Below, piece after piece: positions 19,380 to 28,084 of a stretch of 64,000 nucleotides of DNA. Position 1 is the first letter of the stretch. Every line of letters starts with the position of its first letter. The notes under the pieces are model-generated. The model was given only the letters and a program-made list of their open reading frames with translations, made no database searches and was not told where the DNA came from. The stretch is from contig JADLFE010000030.1 in assembly GCA_020845755.1 (NCBI GenBank), positions 1 through 64,000 of the forward strand. The letters run 5' to 3'. This DNA comes from Phycisphaerales bacterium. GTDB taxonomy: Bacteria; Planctomycetota; Phycisphaerae; Phycisphaerales; UBA1924. A program made the translations under genes and the position numbers.

Positions 19380-20915
19380 ATGCTGCCACGACTGATCCAG
19401 GGAGGGATGGGAGTCGGTGTGTCCGGCTGGGCGCTGGCACGCGAGACGTCGATGCACGGACAGCTCGGGGTGGTGTCAGGAACGGTGCTCGACACGCTGC
19501 TTGTGCGTCGGCTTGCAACGGGCGACCCGGGGGGTCATCTGCGTCGCGCCATGGCCGCATTCCCGGTGCCCGAGGTCGCGGCACGGGTTCTGGATCGGTA
19601 TTTCCGTGAGAGCCCCGTGGGGGGAGCGTCGCCCAATACCGATTCGAGCGAGGGCGTGAAGGGCCTGCCGGCCGGTCAGCGGTTCATGCTCGCGTCCATG
19701 TTGCGAGCGAAAGCAACGCCGGAGCGTGAGTGGCTGATGGTGCTCGCCAACTTTGTCGAGGTGTTCCTCGCCAAAGAAGGGCACGGCGGCGTGGTAGGGA
19801 TCAACTACCTGCACAAGGTTCAGTTCCCGACGCTCCCGAGCCTGTATGGGGCGATGCTGGCCGGCGTGGACGCGGTCTTGATGGGGGCGGGGATTCCCGG
19901 CGACATTCCGGCTGTGATCGACAGCCTGAGCCGGCATGAAGCGTCGAGCCTGTGGCTGGATGTTCTGGAGGCCGGCGAACAGAAGTATGCGCTCACGTTT
20001 GATCCGCGGGTGGTATGGGACGGGCGGGTGATGGAGTGCGCGGTGCGTGTGCCTCCGACGCTGAGGAAGCCCAAGTTCCTGGCGATCGTGTCATCGTCGA
20101 CACTGGCACGGGCACTGCTGAAGAAGGCGCCGGGCGGGATCGATGGGTTCGTGGTTGAGGCACCGATCGCGGGAGGGCACAACGCCCCGCCGCGCGGCGT
20201 GCAGCAGCTTTCGGTGCGTGGCGAGCCGGTCTATGGCGAGCGTGACGTGGTGGACATGGCGCAGATGGCGGCGCTGGGCTCGCCGTTCTGGATGGCGGGC
20301 GGGTGCGCATCGCGTGCGGGGTTTGAGGCCGCGATCGCGGGCGGCGCGCGGGGCATCCAGGTCGGAACAGCGTTCGCGTTTTGCGATGAATCGGGGCTTG
20401 ATCCGGATCTTCGGCGTGGATTCCTCGCGAGGCTGCTGCGAGGCGAGGCTGATGTATTTACCGATCCGCTCGCGTCGCCCACAAACTTCCCATTCAAGGT
20501 CGCGTCGATGGAGGAATCGCTGTCGGAGGCTGGCGTATATCAGGATCGCCCTCGACTGTGCGACCTTGGGTATCTGCGTCGAGCGTGCCGAACGCCGGAC
20601 GGGACGTTGGACTATCGCTGCCCCGCGGAGCCGATCGAGGACTATCTGAAGAAGGGCGGGTTGATCGAGGACACGGTCGGTCGCAAGTGCTTGTGCAACG
20701 CGCTGGTCGCGAATCTTGGTCTGGGACAGCGGCGTCCGGACTCGTACGAGGAGCCTCCGCTGCTCACGGCGGGCAACGACCTGGACTGCATCAGGCCGTT
20801 CATCACGCCGGAGAAATTGAGTTATCACGCGAGCGATGTGATCGCGGCCTTGCTGCCGCTGGAGTACCGGATCAACGTGCGGGCGGGCGCCGGGGCCGCG
20901 GCGCACGTGAGATGA
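19380..20915 (+). CDS. Nitronate monooxygenase-family flavoprotein
   Basis: This is an FMN-dependent TIM-barrel oxidoreductase of the nitronate monooxygenase / 2-nitropropane dioxygenase family (related to FabK), 511 residues. N-terminal LPRLIQGGMGVGVSGWALA is the family start. GFVVEAPIAGGHNAP contains the substrate-side Gly-Gly-His, and WMAGGCASRAGFEAAIAGGARGIQVGTAF is split between the FMN phosphate-binding GG and GIQVGTAF. The C-terminal 150 residues are longer than in typical 320-350-residue enzymes and include a Cys cluster (KCLCNALVANLG). GGAG ends nine bases before ATG 19380; the in-frame TTG at 19377 is less likely. It converges on the cysteine synthase gene. The physiological substrate is unknown. 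Confidence 0.82.
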   Translation: MLPRLIQGGMGVGVSGWALARETSMHGQLGVVSGTVLDTLLVRRLATGDPGGHLRRAMAAFPVPEVAARVLDRYFRESPVGGASPNTDSSEGVKGLPAGQRFMLASMLRAKATPEREWLMVLANFVEVFLAKEGHGGVVGINYLHKVQFPTLPSLYGAMLAGVDAVLMGAGIPGDIPAVIDSLSRHEASSLWLDVLEAGEQKYALTFDPRVVWDGRVMECAVRVPPTLRKPKFLAIVSSSTLARALLKKAPGGIDGFVVEAPIAGGHNAPPRGVQQLSVRGEPVYGERDVVDMAQMAALGSPFWMAGGCASRAGFEAAIAGGARGIQVGTAFAFCDESGLDPDLRRGFLARLLRGEADVFTDPLASPTNFPFKVASMEESLSEAGVYQDRPRLCDLGYLRRACRTPDGTLDYRCPAEPIEDYLKKGGLIEDTVGRKCLCNALVANLGLGQRRPDSYEEPPLLTAGNDLDCIRPFITPEKLSYHASDVIAALLPLEYRINVRAGAGAAAHVR

Positions 20916-20918
20916 CGA

Positions 20919-22013
20919 TCACGAACAGCAGGCTCCGCAATAGGCCTCGCATCCGATCGCACGCCACCCGAGGATCTCGATGTGCGGTGCTGCGTATTCT
21001 GCTCGGACCGGCTCGTTTCGGTAGAGGTCGGTGCTGAGGTACTTCTTGTTGCTGTCGCAGAGGATCGTGGCAACGACGGCGTCGTTGCCGAGTTCGTCGA
21101 TTAGTTTGTCGGCGCCGAGGAAGTTCGCGCCCGAGGAGATGCCGAGCGCCAGGCCGACGCGGCCGAGTTTCTGAGTTGCGAGGATCGCGTCGCCGTCCCA
21201 CACATCAACGATTGAATCGAGTTCGGCGAGTTTCACGATGCTGGGCACGAACTCATCGCTGATGCCCTGGATGCGGTGTGCCCCCACCTTGTTGCCTGTG
21301 CGGAGTGTGGGCGAGTTGGCGGGTTCGAGGGGGTGGACGCGTGTGCCGGGCCAGCGTGCGCGGAGGGACCGCCCCACTCCCATGACCGTACCGCCGGTGC
21401 CGACGCCGGCGACGAACGCCGCGGCATTGAGCCCCTCGCTCTCGAGTTGGCTGATGATTTCAGGACCGGTGGTTCGTTCATGGGCCTGGATGTTGGCGGG
21501 ATTGTCGAACTGATGGGGGAGGAAGACGCGTCGGCCGGCGGCGGCTTCGCTTCGCGCGAACTCGTCGGCCATGGCGATGCTCCCGCGGAAGCCGCCCTGC
21601 TCGTGCGACACGGGCACGACTTCGGCGCCCATGGATTGGATGAGCATGACGCGCTCGCGGCTCATCCAATCGGGCATGTAGATCCGGACGGGGTGACCGA
21701 GCGCGCGGCCCATCGCGGAGAAGGAGATGCCGGTGTTGCCGCTGGTGGCCTCGGCGATCGTGTCGCCCGGGCGCAGTTCGCCGCGCTGGTAGGCGGCCCG
21801 GATGATCCAGAGGGCCATGCGATCCTTGACCGAGCCGGTCATGTTCTTCTGCTCGTACTTGCCGAAGACGCGCCGCTCCCGCCCACGCGAGAGGTATTTG
21901 ATCTCGATGAGCGGCGTGCGCCCGACCATGGCGGCCAGTGCGTCGAGTTTGCCCCACTCCCGGCCGGGACAACTGAATGGATTGCAGGCTACCTGGGTGC
22001 GTGTCTGTGTCAT
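20919..22013 (-). CDS. Cysteine synthase-family PLP enzyme
   Basis: This fold-type II PLP enzyme makes cysteine from O-acetylserine (or uses related beta-substituted substrates). [11 protein letters not shown] holds the Schiff-base Lys63, ATSGNTGIS is the substrate-binding loop, and [12 protein letters not shown] binds the PLP phosphate. The 364-residue protein is longer than CysK (about 320): it has an N-terminal [11 protein letters not shown] segment and a C-terminal tail ending in a Cys cluster, [10 protein letters not shown]. Cystathionine beta-synthase-like activity is possible, and no CBS domain is present. AGGCGGA precedes ATG 22013, where homology starts. It stands alone between convergent and co-directional neighbours. 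Confidence 0.86.
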   Translation of the reverse strand: MTQTRTQVACNPFSCPGREWGKLDALAAMVGRTPLIEIKYLSRGRERRVFGKYEQKNMTGSVKDRMALWIIRAAYQRGELRPGDTIAEATSGNTGISFSAMGRALGHPVRIYMPDWMSRERVMLIQSMGAEVVPVSHEQGGFRGSIAMADEFARSEAAAGRRVFLPHQFDNPANIQAHERTTGPEIISQLESEGLNAAAFVAGVGTGGTVMGVGRSLRARWPGTRVHPLEPANSPTLRTGNKVGAHRIQGISDEFVPSIVKLAELDSIVDVWDGDAILATQKLGRVGLALGISSGANFLGADKLIDELGNDAVVATILCDSNKKYLSTDLYRNEPVRAEYAAPHIEILGWRAIGCEAYCGACCS

Positions 22014-22146
22014 GGTTTCCGCCTGAACACTCGAACGAATCGAATCGGACTCTGACGTCCACAGAAAGAGGGTAGCTCGTGGTTTCGCGTGGCGAAACGC
22101 GATCGTTCGGCGTGGAATTGTTCCTGGTCGTGACGGTCGAGCCCGG

Positions 22147-24198
22147 CTATCTGGGACCGACAGGGCCAAGTGTGGCAGCACCGATCGTTGTCCCGGCGCG
22201 ACGTGCATGTTCGATAAGCGACGTCGTACGAGCCTCGACCTCGTCGGACGGGACGGTCTCGCTGGTGGTCGCGGATTCCGTGACGCACTCGCGGTCGTCG
22301 ATCTTGCCCAATGGCGTGTTGATCAGGAACGAGTCGGAGACGATGCCGCGGACGGGGCGAGCGAAACGATCGGTGAGGTAACCGGCCAGGGCGGGGTAGC
22401 GTGACTTCCAGGGGTCGCGGTCGACGGGCATGGCGGCGAAGGTCCTGTGCAGCGTCGAAGTCGAGGGGTCTTGCAGGTGTTTGGCCATCCAGCCGACGCC
22501 GCGTGCGTCGAAGTACATCGCTTTGCCGCAGGAGGCGAAGGAGTTTCGACGGATGGTGTTATCGCGTCCGCCGCCGATGAGCATGCCCCAATTGCATCGG
22601 ACGAAGAGGTTGTCCTCGACGGTGATGCCGCTGGCCATGTCGTCGAGATAGACGGCGTTCTGGTAACGCGCGTCGCTTCCGCGGATGGAGTGGAAGAGAT
22701 TGGCGCGGATAACGGTGCCCTGCGCGGTCCAATCTCGCCCGGTGTAGATCGCGCCGGCGTCGCCGGTTTCGAGCACGACATCGTGGATGTCGTTGGCCTC
22801 GATCAAGTGGTCATTGCCACCGAAGATGATGGCGATGTGCGGGAGATCGGAGATGTGGTTGTGCAGCACATTGTTGCCCACGCCGTTGAGAGAGATCGCG
22901 GGGTTGTAGGTGCGGAGCACGCGCCCGCAGCGGCGGAAGGTGGAGTCTTCGACACTATTGCCGGCGCGCGTGAGGGTGATGCGATCACCGCCGGAGAGGG
23001 CGACGCCCGAGCCGCCGACGTCTTCGAAGAGGCAATGACGGACGGAGGAATTGCGGCCGTCGACGCCGATCGCTCTCGTGCCGAGATCGCGGAAGGTCGA
23101 ATCGCGGATGACGAGCGAATCGACATTGCGGGCATCGATGGCGCTGGCACGCGAGCACTCAAAGATGAGGTCGGATATTTCGCAGTTAGTCACACTGTCG
23201 AGGGTGATCATGGCATCGCTGAGGAGCGACACGGCACACTCGGCCGATTCAGTTCCGTCGTAGAGCCAGGCGTAGATCGCGCCGCGAGACGCATCGATCC
23301 AGTATTCGCCGGGCGAATCGAGTTCCTCGGGGAGATTGGTGACCATGAACTTGGCGTGGGCTGTGAGGCCGTAGGTATGCGGGAGCGCGAGGGTGACGGT
23401 GCCGGCGTTGGCGTCGACGTTGGCGATGGGGATCTGCTCGTCGGCCCAGTCCCAGCACCAGTAGCCGAGTGCCCAGATGTCGGTCGCATTGGACCAGCGG
23501 GCGAGGCGATCTTTATCGTTCATGCGGAAGACACCGCCGCGCGGTGCTTCGACTTTGCGTTCGGCGACAGGGACATCATCGGCGGCGTCGCGCGGCGCGG
23601 AGCCGCGATCGACGAGTTCATCGATCTGGGCGAAGCCCTGATTTGGCCAGCGCGCGGGTGTGAGCGGCTTGCCGCCGATGAAGAGTTCGCTGCGGGTCGC
23701 GGGGACGGATACGCCGTGCCCACTGTGGACCGGGCCGGCGAACCCTCCGCTCCAATCGGCGAGCGAATCCGTGGGGAGCGTGAGCATCACGACGTGGGGC
23801 TTGGATACATCGGGCAATCGTGCCAGGAGCGCGGCGTCGGCCGGTCGCCAGTCGGGCTTCTCGATCAGCACGCCTCCGACGAGTCGTGAGCCGGAGCCAT
23901 GGCCGCGGATCACGACGTCGGCGAGTTGCTTGCCGATACGAACACCGTGACTAATGGCATGGACGCCCGGCGCGAGAGTGATCTCGATGGAACTCGCTTG
24001 CGGGGCGTGCCCGGTCGCGTATGCGATGGCATCGGCGAGCGATCGGACGCTGAAAGGCGTTTGGCCGTCTGGCGAATCAGGCGAACGTGGATCGACGAGG
24101 AGTTGGAGCGGAGGCTGGGCCGATAATGCGGGACTCACCAGGCAGCCAAGGGCGACGCACAAGGAGCGTGGTGGAAGTACGCGCTGGCGTGTGCGCAT
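22147..24198 (-). CDS. Secreted right-handed beta-helix protein
   Basis: This 683-residue exported protein has a signal peptide (cleavage near ALSA/QP, residue 27). Its middle and C-terminal part has the spaced N/D-rich rungs of a parallel beta-helix, for example [57 protein letters not shown] and [18 protein letters not shown]. The N-terminal [15 protein letters not shown] region matches proteins annotated as glycan-active beta-helix hydrolases or lyases (for example GH141-like), but I cannot point to catalytic residues. It probably acts on polysaccharide outside the cytoplasm. AAAGGG is six bases from ATG 24198. No sugar transporter is adjacent. Confidence 0.82.
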   Translation of the reverse strand: MRTRQRVLPPRSLCVALGCLVSPALSAQPPLQLLVDPRSPDSPDGQTPFSVRSLADAIAYATGHAPQASSIEITLAPGVHAISHGVRIGKQLADVVIRGHGSGSRLVGGVLIEKPDWRPADAALLARLPDVSKPHVVMLTLPTDSLADWSGGFAGPVHSGHGVSVPATRSELFIGGKPLTPARWPNQGFAQIDELVDRGSAPRDAADDVPVAERKVEAPRGGVFRMNDKDRLARWSNATDIWALGYWCWDWADEQIPIANVDANAGTVTLALPHTYGLTAHAKFMVTNLPEELDSPGEYWIDASRGAIYAWLYDGTESAECAVSLLSDAMITLDSVTNCEISDLIFECSRASAIDARNVDSLVIRDSTFRDLGTRAIGVDGRNSSVRHCLFEDVGGSGVALSGGDRITLTRAGNSVEDSTFRRCGRVLRTYNPAISLNGVGNNVLHNHISDLPHIAIIFGGNDHLIEANDIHDVVLETGDAGAIYTGRDWTAQGTVIRANLFHSIRGSDARYQNAVYLDDMASGITVEDNLFVRCNWGMLIGGGRDNTIRRNSFASCGKAMYFDARGVGWMAKHLQDPSTSTLHRTFAAMPVDRDPWKSRYPALAGYLTDRFARPVRGIVSDSFLINTPLGKIDDRECVTESATTSETVPSDEVEARTTSLIEHARRAGTTIGAATLGPVGPR

Positions 24199-24538
24199 TT
24201 GGGGCCCTTTCGCTGAGACACCAGTTTAAAGAGCAACGGAGAACCGTGGTACGATCGAGGGCACTCGAGGCTCTTGTTAGGGCATCAAAAACCTCAACCA
24301 AGAAGCCCGGATTGTGTTGCGATCGCGACGAAGCGTGAATATACTCTGTGAGAATTGAACGCGGGTAACCGCGATTCAGTCAGAGAGTTGAGAGACTGAG
24401 AGACCAAGGGCCTGAGAAACCCTGAGCCAGAGACAGAGAGCATAAAGCATAACCGGTTGTTTCCATGGCCAAATCGTGCTGCCCTCGTGGGACCACGCGT
24501 GGCCAGAGTTCCGTTCCGTAGAGATGAGGAGAGATATC
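24199..24538. other. Divergent intergenic region with long leader
   Basis: This 340-base gap separates the beta-helix gene from the PEP-CTERM-like gene. It holds the promoter at 24317-24345 and then a leader of about 190 bases. The leader includes a purine-rich stretch at about 24380-24445 with recurring GAGAG, GAGAC and CTGAG words. No small open frame with a ribosome site was seen. The leader could form structure, but I see no known riboswitch. Confidence 0.5.
24317..24345 (+). promoter_or_regulatory. Sigma70-type promoter of PEP-CTERM-like gene
   Basis: TTGCGA (24317-24322) and TATACT (24340-24345) are separated by exactly 17 bases, close to the sigma70 consensus. Transcription would start near 24352, giving a 5' leader of about 190 bases. 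Confidence 0.65.
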
Positions 24539-25360
24539 ATGAAGAAGTTTGCTTTCGGCGCCGCGCTCGTCGCGGCCGCGGGCGTTGCTAGCGCCGCGAT
24601 CAACAACACCGGCAATTGGTACGGCAACGTCGGCGGTCAGTTGCACGCGGTGGCGTTCCCGTCGGTGTCGAACGCGGTGGGCAATTGGAGCCTGGGTGGG
24701 CTTCCGGCCGGCGCGACGATCGAGGCCGCGTACGTTCACTGCAACGACTGGTTCAACGGCGGGGCCCCGCTGACGCTGAGTTTCAACGGCAACTCGGGGA
24801 TCTCGCAGTCGGCGTATGAGTCGGCGCTCTCTGGCTCTGGCAACCTGTACGACTACCGCTGGGACGTGACGAGCATGATCACGGGCAACGGCGGCTACAA
24901 CTTCGACATCCGCGGCGGCAGCCAGATCTACATGGCTTCGCTCCATGTTGTGTTCAGCCATGCTTCGCTGCCCGCCGGTTCGGTCCACACCTACGAAGGC
25001 GCCGAGCACGTCGGCGAGGGCCACTCCACCGACAGCTATTCGTTCAACCTCCTGAACGCGGCTGCGGGCCCGGCCTACTTCCAGATGGTGACGCAGGCCG
25101 ACGACACCTCCACTACGGGCGAGGAGATCTTCTACAACGGGATCAAGGTTGCCGGCCCGATCGACGCCAACCTCGGGCCCAATGCCTCGCGCATCAGCGC
25201 CCCGGTCGTGAACAACGGCGTTGCTGAGCAGATCTCGATCAACACCTACGGCGACTGGTTCGGTATGCACGTCGCGCTGGTCACCACCACGCTCCCGACC
25301 CCGGGTGCCGCGGCTCTCTTCGGCGTCGCCGGGCTGATGGCTTCGCGTCGTCGGCGTTGA
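24539..25360 (+). CDS. Exported protein with PEP-CTERM-like sorting signal
   Basis: This 273-residue protein has a signal peptide (MKKFAFGAALVAAAGVASAA) and a C-terminal TPGAAALFGVAGLMASRRRR. The latter is a Pro-containing motif, a short hydrophobic stretch and an Arg cluster, the layout of PEP-CTERM-type sorting tags in planctomycetes. The body is rich in Gly, Asn, Ser and aromatic residues with beta-sheet character and no enzymatic motif. AGGAGA at 24527-24532 is six bases from ATG 24539. A strong promoter and a strong terminator bracket it, so it is a monocistronic and probably well-expressed surface protein. The processing enzyme (exosortase-like) is not in the window. Confidence 0.82.
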   Translation: MKKFAFGAALVAAAGVASAAINNTGNWYGNVGGQLHAVAFPSVSNAVGNWSLGGLPAGATIEAAYVHCNDWFNGGAPLTLSFNGNSGISQSAYESALSGSGNLYDYRWDVTSMITGNGGYNFDIRGGSQIYMASLHVVFSHASLPAGSVHTYEGAEHVGEGHSTDSYSFNLLNAAAGPAYFQMVTQADDTSTTGEEIFYNGIKVAGPIDANLGPNASRISAPVVNNGVAEQISINTYGDWFGMHVALVTTTLPTPGAAALFGVAGLMASRRRR

Positions 25361-25390
25361 GCGATTGACAGAGCCTTGAGTTGAAAGAAG

Positions 25391-25422
25391 CACCCCGGTC
25401 GAGAGGCCGGGGTGTTTTCTTT
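25391..25422 (+). terminator. Rho-independent terminator
   Basis: A stem of CACCCCGG and CCGGGGTG (25391-25398, 25407-25414) with an eight-base loop is followed by TTTTCTTT. An A-rich flank on the other side (AAAGAAG) means it may also stop minus-strand transcripts from the phosphatase-cytochrome gene. Confidence 0.88.
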
Positions 25423-25502
25423 GGGGGAATGAGACTTTCGCCCGGACCATGACGCGCAGAGTCGCTCGGGGCCGCGTGCGGGGTGTGAACGAGCAATCGC
25501 GG

Positions 25503-26486
25503 TCAATCGCGGAACTGGGCGTGGCAGTCCTTGCATGAAGCGGCGACGATTTTCAATTGGGCGGAGAATCTGGCCGCGTCTCTCTCGCCTGCGGCGAGGA
25601 GGTCTTCGAGTTTCTGCGCCGCGTCGCCATTGCCCTTGAGCCCCGCCGCGAAGCCCGCTGGCTTTGAAGCCGCGCGATCGCCGGTGGAGAGCACGCGCAG
25701 GATGTCGGCCATTCGACCCGCCTCGGCGGCGGGGACCAGGTCGGGGTGGTCCTTTGGGCTTTGCCAGCCGGCTTTCTCGATCAGTTTCAGATGTTCGTTG
25801 ATCTCGTCGAGTTCCACCATCGACTTGATAAAGCCCTTGGGCGGGGCGGCTTGGGGGAAGTTCGCTGGGACCCGATCCAGGACATCCGCGCCTACCGCCG
25901 TCGAGGCCGCGGCGCAGGCGTACAGGCCCTTGTAGTTGGGCGCGGTTCCGGAGACTTTCATGCGGGCGGTGGCTTCATCGGGGGTCATCCAGCCGAGACT
26001 GACGGCGGCGGCAGCGGCGGCGCCGGCGCTGCGGTGCTTGCCGTGGTGGCAGTGAACATACACCGGGCCTTTGGCCATCGCGTCGCGGGTGGCGCGGGCG
26101 ATTTCGAGTTTGCGAGCGTCGTCGAAGCCGTTGTACCCGATGGGCAGGTGGATGTAGCGGAGACCGCGGACGGTGGCGTATTCGACTTCAGGCGTAGCGC
26201 CGTCGACGCTGATGATGGTCATGACGCCCATGCCCGCGACGACGTCGAAGCCTGCGTCGCCCTCGGGGACGCTGCCGGAATAGAAGCCGTCGTGATAGGC
26301 AACGACGTTGTGAAGGCCGGGGTAATCGCGGGGCTTGTCGTCCGTGAGTTTGGGCGGATCAACGGGCGCGACGCCGCGGACGGCCTGGTGCGTTGCGCTT
26401 TCGTGCGAGGCGCAGGATACCAGTGCTCCCGCAGCAAGCGAGAGTGCCAAGGGAAGTGCGAGCGTGGCGACGAACCTGACCATCAT
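25503..26486 (-). CDS. Lipoprotein: tyrosine-phosphatase-like domain fused to cytochrome c'-like domain
   Basis: This 327-residue predicted lipoprotein has a signal peptide with lipobox LVSC (Cys25). Residues about 55-190 resemble a dual-specificity phosphatase: a beta strand [24 protein letters not shown], and the P-loop [12 protein letters not shown] with Cys146 and Arg152 in exact C-X5-R spacing. Residues about 215-327 are helical and end in [12 protein letters not shown], a CxxCH heme-attachment site (318-322) near the C terminus, as in cytochrome c' and c556 four-helix bundles. A GGAG is six bases from ATG 26486; a second ATG follows directly. The nrfHA multiheme cytochrome genes are 1.1 kb away, across a pseudopilin gene. 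Phosphatase activity and heme binding are inferred from motifs. Confidence 0.85.
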   Translation of the reverse strand: MMVRFVATLALPLALSLAAGALVSCASHESATHQAVRGVAPVDPPKLTDDKPRDYPGLHNVVAYHDGFYSGSVPEGDAGFDVVAGMGVMTIISVDGATPEVEYATVRGLRYIHLPIGYNGFDDARKLEIARATRDAMAKGPVYVHCHHGKHRSAGAAAAAAVSLGWMTPDEATARMKVSGTAPNYKGLYACAAASTAVGADVLDRVPANFPQAAPPKGFIKSMVELDEINEHLKLIEKAGWQSPKDHPDLVPAAEAGRMADILRVLSTGDRAASKPAGFAAGLKGNGDAAQKLEDLLAAGERDAARFSAQLKIVAASCKDCHAQFRD

Positions 26487-26660
26487 GGGATACTCCACTC
26501 TGGCCGCGGGTGGCGGCGATGGGCGAGTGTACAGATTCGAGGTTGCTGTGGTTGCGGCGGCGGACCAGCCGGGAGCAATTCGCACTCGGCGAAGTCACTT
26601 GACACCGTGGCGTGGAGAGTCGGGAGTATCCCGCGTTTTCTGGTACGATCGTGTGCGACG

Positions 26661-27443
26661 ATGAACACACGCGCGGAACTATCTCGCCGAGGAATCCGCA
26701 TCCATGAGTGCGGCCTCCATCGGGCCTTCACGCTCATCGAACTTCTCGTGGTCATTTCCATTATCGCGATCCTGATCGCGATTCTGCTCCCTGCGCTTGC
26801 GAGGGGCAAGATCATCTCCAAACGAACATCGTGCGGCTCGAACCTGCACTCGATCGGGGTCGCGCTCCAGGGGTATCTCGCGGACTTCAAGGGTGTGTTT
26901 CCTGTGCACAGCAACTGGGGCAATCTGGTCGGGAAGCACGGCACGAGGAATACCTACGACGAAGCGCCGGGCACGGGCTGGGAGAACGAGACGACGGCGG
27001 CCGGAAAGGCGCTGAAGATCAGGCCGCTGAACAGGTATCTTGATTCGCCGATGGTGGCGCGTTGTCCGGACGATCGGGGCGATGTGCTGCAGAACAACGT
27101 GAGCAACTGCTTCGAGGCGTATGGGACGAGTTACTTGGTTCACTGGCGGAGCGACAACTTTGCGACTGCCCACGCGACATCGGACAACATCGGGTCCAAG
27201 CCGATGCGTGAGAACGACGGGCGCGGGCCGATGTCTCTCAAACTTGTGATGGCAGAGTGGGTGTGGCACGGCAATCGCGTGCTGTCGCAGCCGCAGAACT
27301 TGTGGCACAATATCCGCGCCATCCGCCAGTACAACATAGTGTTCGGCGACTCGCACGTGAAGTTCTTCAGTTTTCCGCGCGAGATCGAGAACTGGTACGA
27401 TCCGGGCGCTGCGGCACCCGATCCGAACCGCGGCTGGTGGTGA
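26661..27443 (+). CDS. Type II secretion pseudopilin-like protein
   Basis: This 260-residue protein has a basic leader followed by [20 protein letters not shown], a class III prepilin signal with the cleavage and methylation site before Phe and Glu5 of the mature protein. The C-terminal region has the planctomycete-type pseudopilin end ([22 protein letters not shown], a DSHV relative of the H-X9-DG motif). It is probably processed by a prepilin peptidase and inserted in the inner membrane. ATG 26661 lacks a clear Shine-Dalgarno; a perfect TTGACA occurs at 26599-26604, but the -10 is unclear. It is divergent from the phosphatase-cytochrome lipoprotein gene. No other secretion genes are present. 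Confidence 0.85.
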   Translation: MNTRAELSRRGIRIHECGLHRAFTLIELLVVISIIAILIAILLPALARGKIISKRTSCGSNLHSIGVALQGYLADFKGVFPVHSNWGNLVGKHGTRNTYDEAPGTGWENETTAAGKALKIRPLNRYLDSPMVARCPDDRGDVLQNNVSNCFEAYGTSYLVHWRSDNFATAHATSDNIGSKPMRENDGRGPMSLKLVMAEWVWHGNRVLSQPQNLWHNIRAIRQYNIVFGDSHVKFFSFPREIENWYDPGAAAPDPNRGWW

Positions 27444-27527
27444 CGAGACGAGGAAAATGATTAGCGCCGCTCGCGCGGGCCGATGACACAGCCAAGGCCA
27501 ACCCACGAAATCTGCTCAACTGCATCC

Positions 27528-27555
27528 TTGCCCTGGTCGGTGAATCTCGTATAAT
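27528..27555 (+). promoter_or_regulatory. Promoter of nrfHA
   Basis: A perfect TATAAT lies at 27550-27555 with TTGCCC at 27528-27533, 16 bases upstream. The expected start near 27562 is about 20 bases before the nrfH ATG. No FNR-type TTGAT-N4-ATCAA site was seen nearby. Confidence 0.65.
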
Positions 27556-27580
27556 AGATAAGCAGAGATGGAACTCCCTT

Positions 27581-28063
27581 ATGAAAACCACTGCCGCCGC
27601 TTCCTTGGCCGGTCTGGCTCTATCGGTCGTTCTGGGCGTTTTTATCGGGCTAAGCGGGTACACGTTTCGGTATGCTGAGGGAACGTCATACCTGTCGAAC
27701 GACCCGAAGGCGTGCGTGAACTGCCATGTGATGCGGGATGAGTACGACGGGTGGCAGAAGGGATCCCATCACGCCGCGGCGACGTGCAACGACTGTCATG
27801 TTCCGCAGGATTTGATCGGGAAGTATGCGACGAAGGCCGAGCACGGTTGGCGTCACAGCAAGGGCTTCACACTCCAGGATTTTCACGAGCCGATCCGCAT
27901 CACGACCGAGAGCCTGGTGGTCGTACAGGACAACTGCGTTCGATGCCACGGCGAGTTCGTATCCGCGGTCGCGACCTCGCGCGGCACGCAGCACGGCATG
28001 ATGATCGGCGACCTCAACTGCGTCCACTGCCATTCCCATGTCGGGCACGGCCCGATCCGCTGA
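27581..28063 (+). CDS. nrfH: Cytochrome c nitrite reductase small subunit
   Basis: NrfH is a membrane-anchored tetraheme quinol dehydrogenase of the NapC/NirT family that passes electrons from menaquinol to NrfA. One N-terminal transmembrane helix (about 5-27) is followed by four CxxCH sites: CVNCH (45), CNDCH (69), CVRCH (119) and CVHCH (147). The length of 160 residues is normal. The CVNCHVM arrangement, with Met close to the first heme site, fits the unusual Met-ligated heme of NrfH. A promoter with perfect -10 is just upstream, and nrfA follows after 21 bases. No clear Shine-Dalgarno precedes ATG 27581. Confidence 0.94.
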   Translation: MKTTAAASLAGLALSVVLGVFIGLSGYTFRYAEGTSYLSNDPKACVNCHVMRDEYDGWQKGSHHAAATCNDCHVPQDLIGKYATKAEHGWRHSKGFTLQDFHEPIRITTESLVVVQDNCVRCHGEFVSAVATSRGTQHGMMIGDLNCVHCHSHVGHGPIR

Positions 28064-28084
28064 ACGATTCACGGAGATTGATCC

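Noticed and set aside
19159..19380. A 73-codon frame between the acetyltransferase and nitronate monooxygenase genes
   Set aside because: It overlaps the acetyltransferase stop, has no ribosome site, and its product has no motif or helix pattern. I treated the stretch as non-coding.
26599..26649. Perfect TTGACA with a possible -10 upstream of the pseudopilin at 26661
   Set aside because: No -10 hexamer occurs at a 16-18 base spacing; the TACGAT further on is too far away, so I did not call a promoter.
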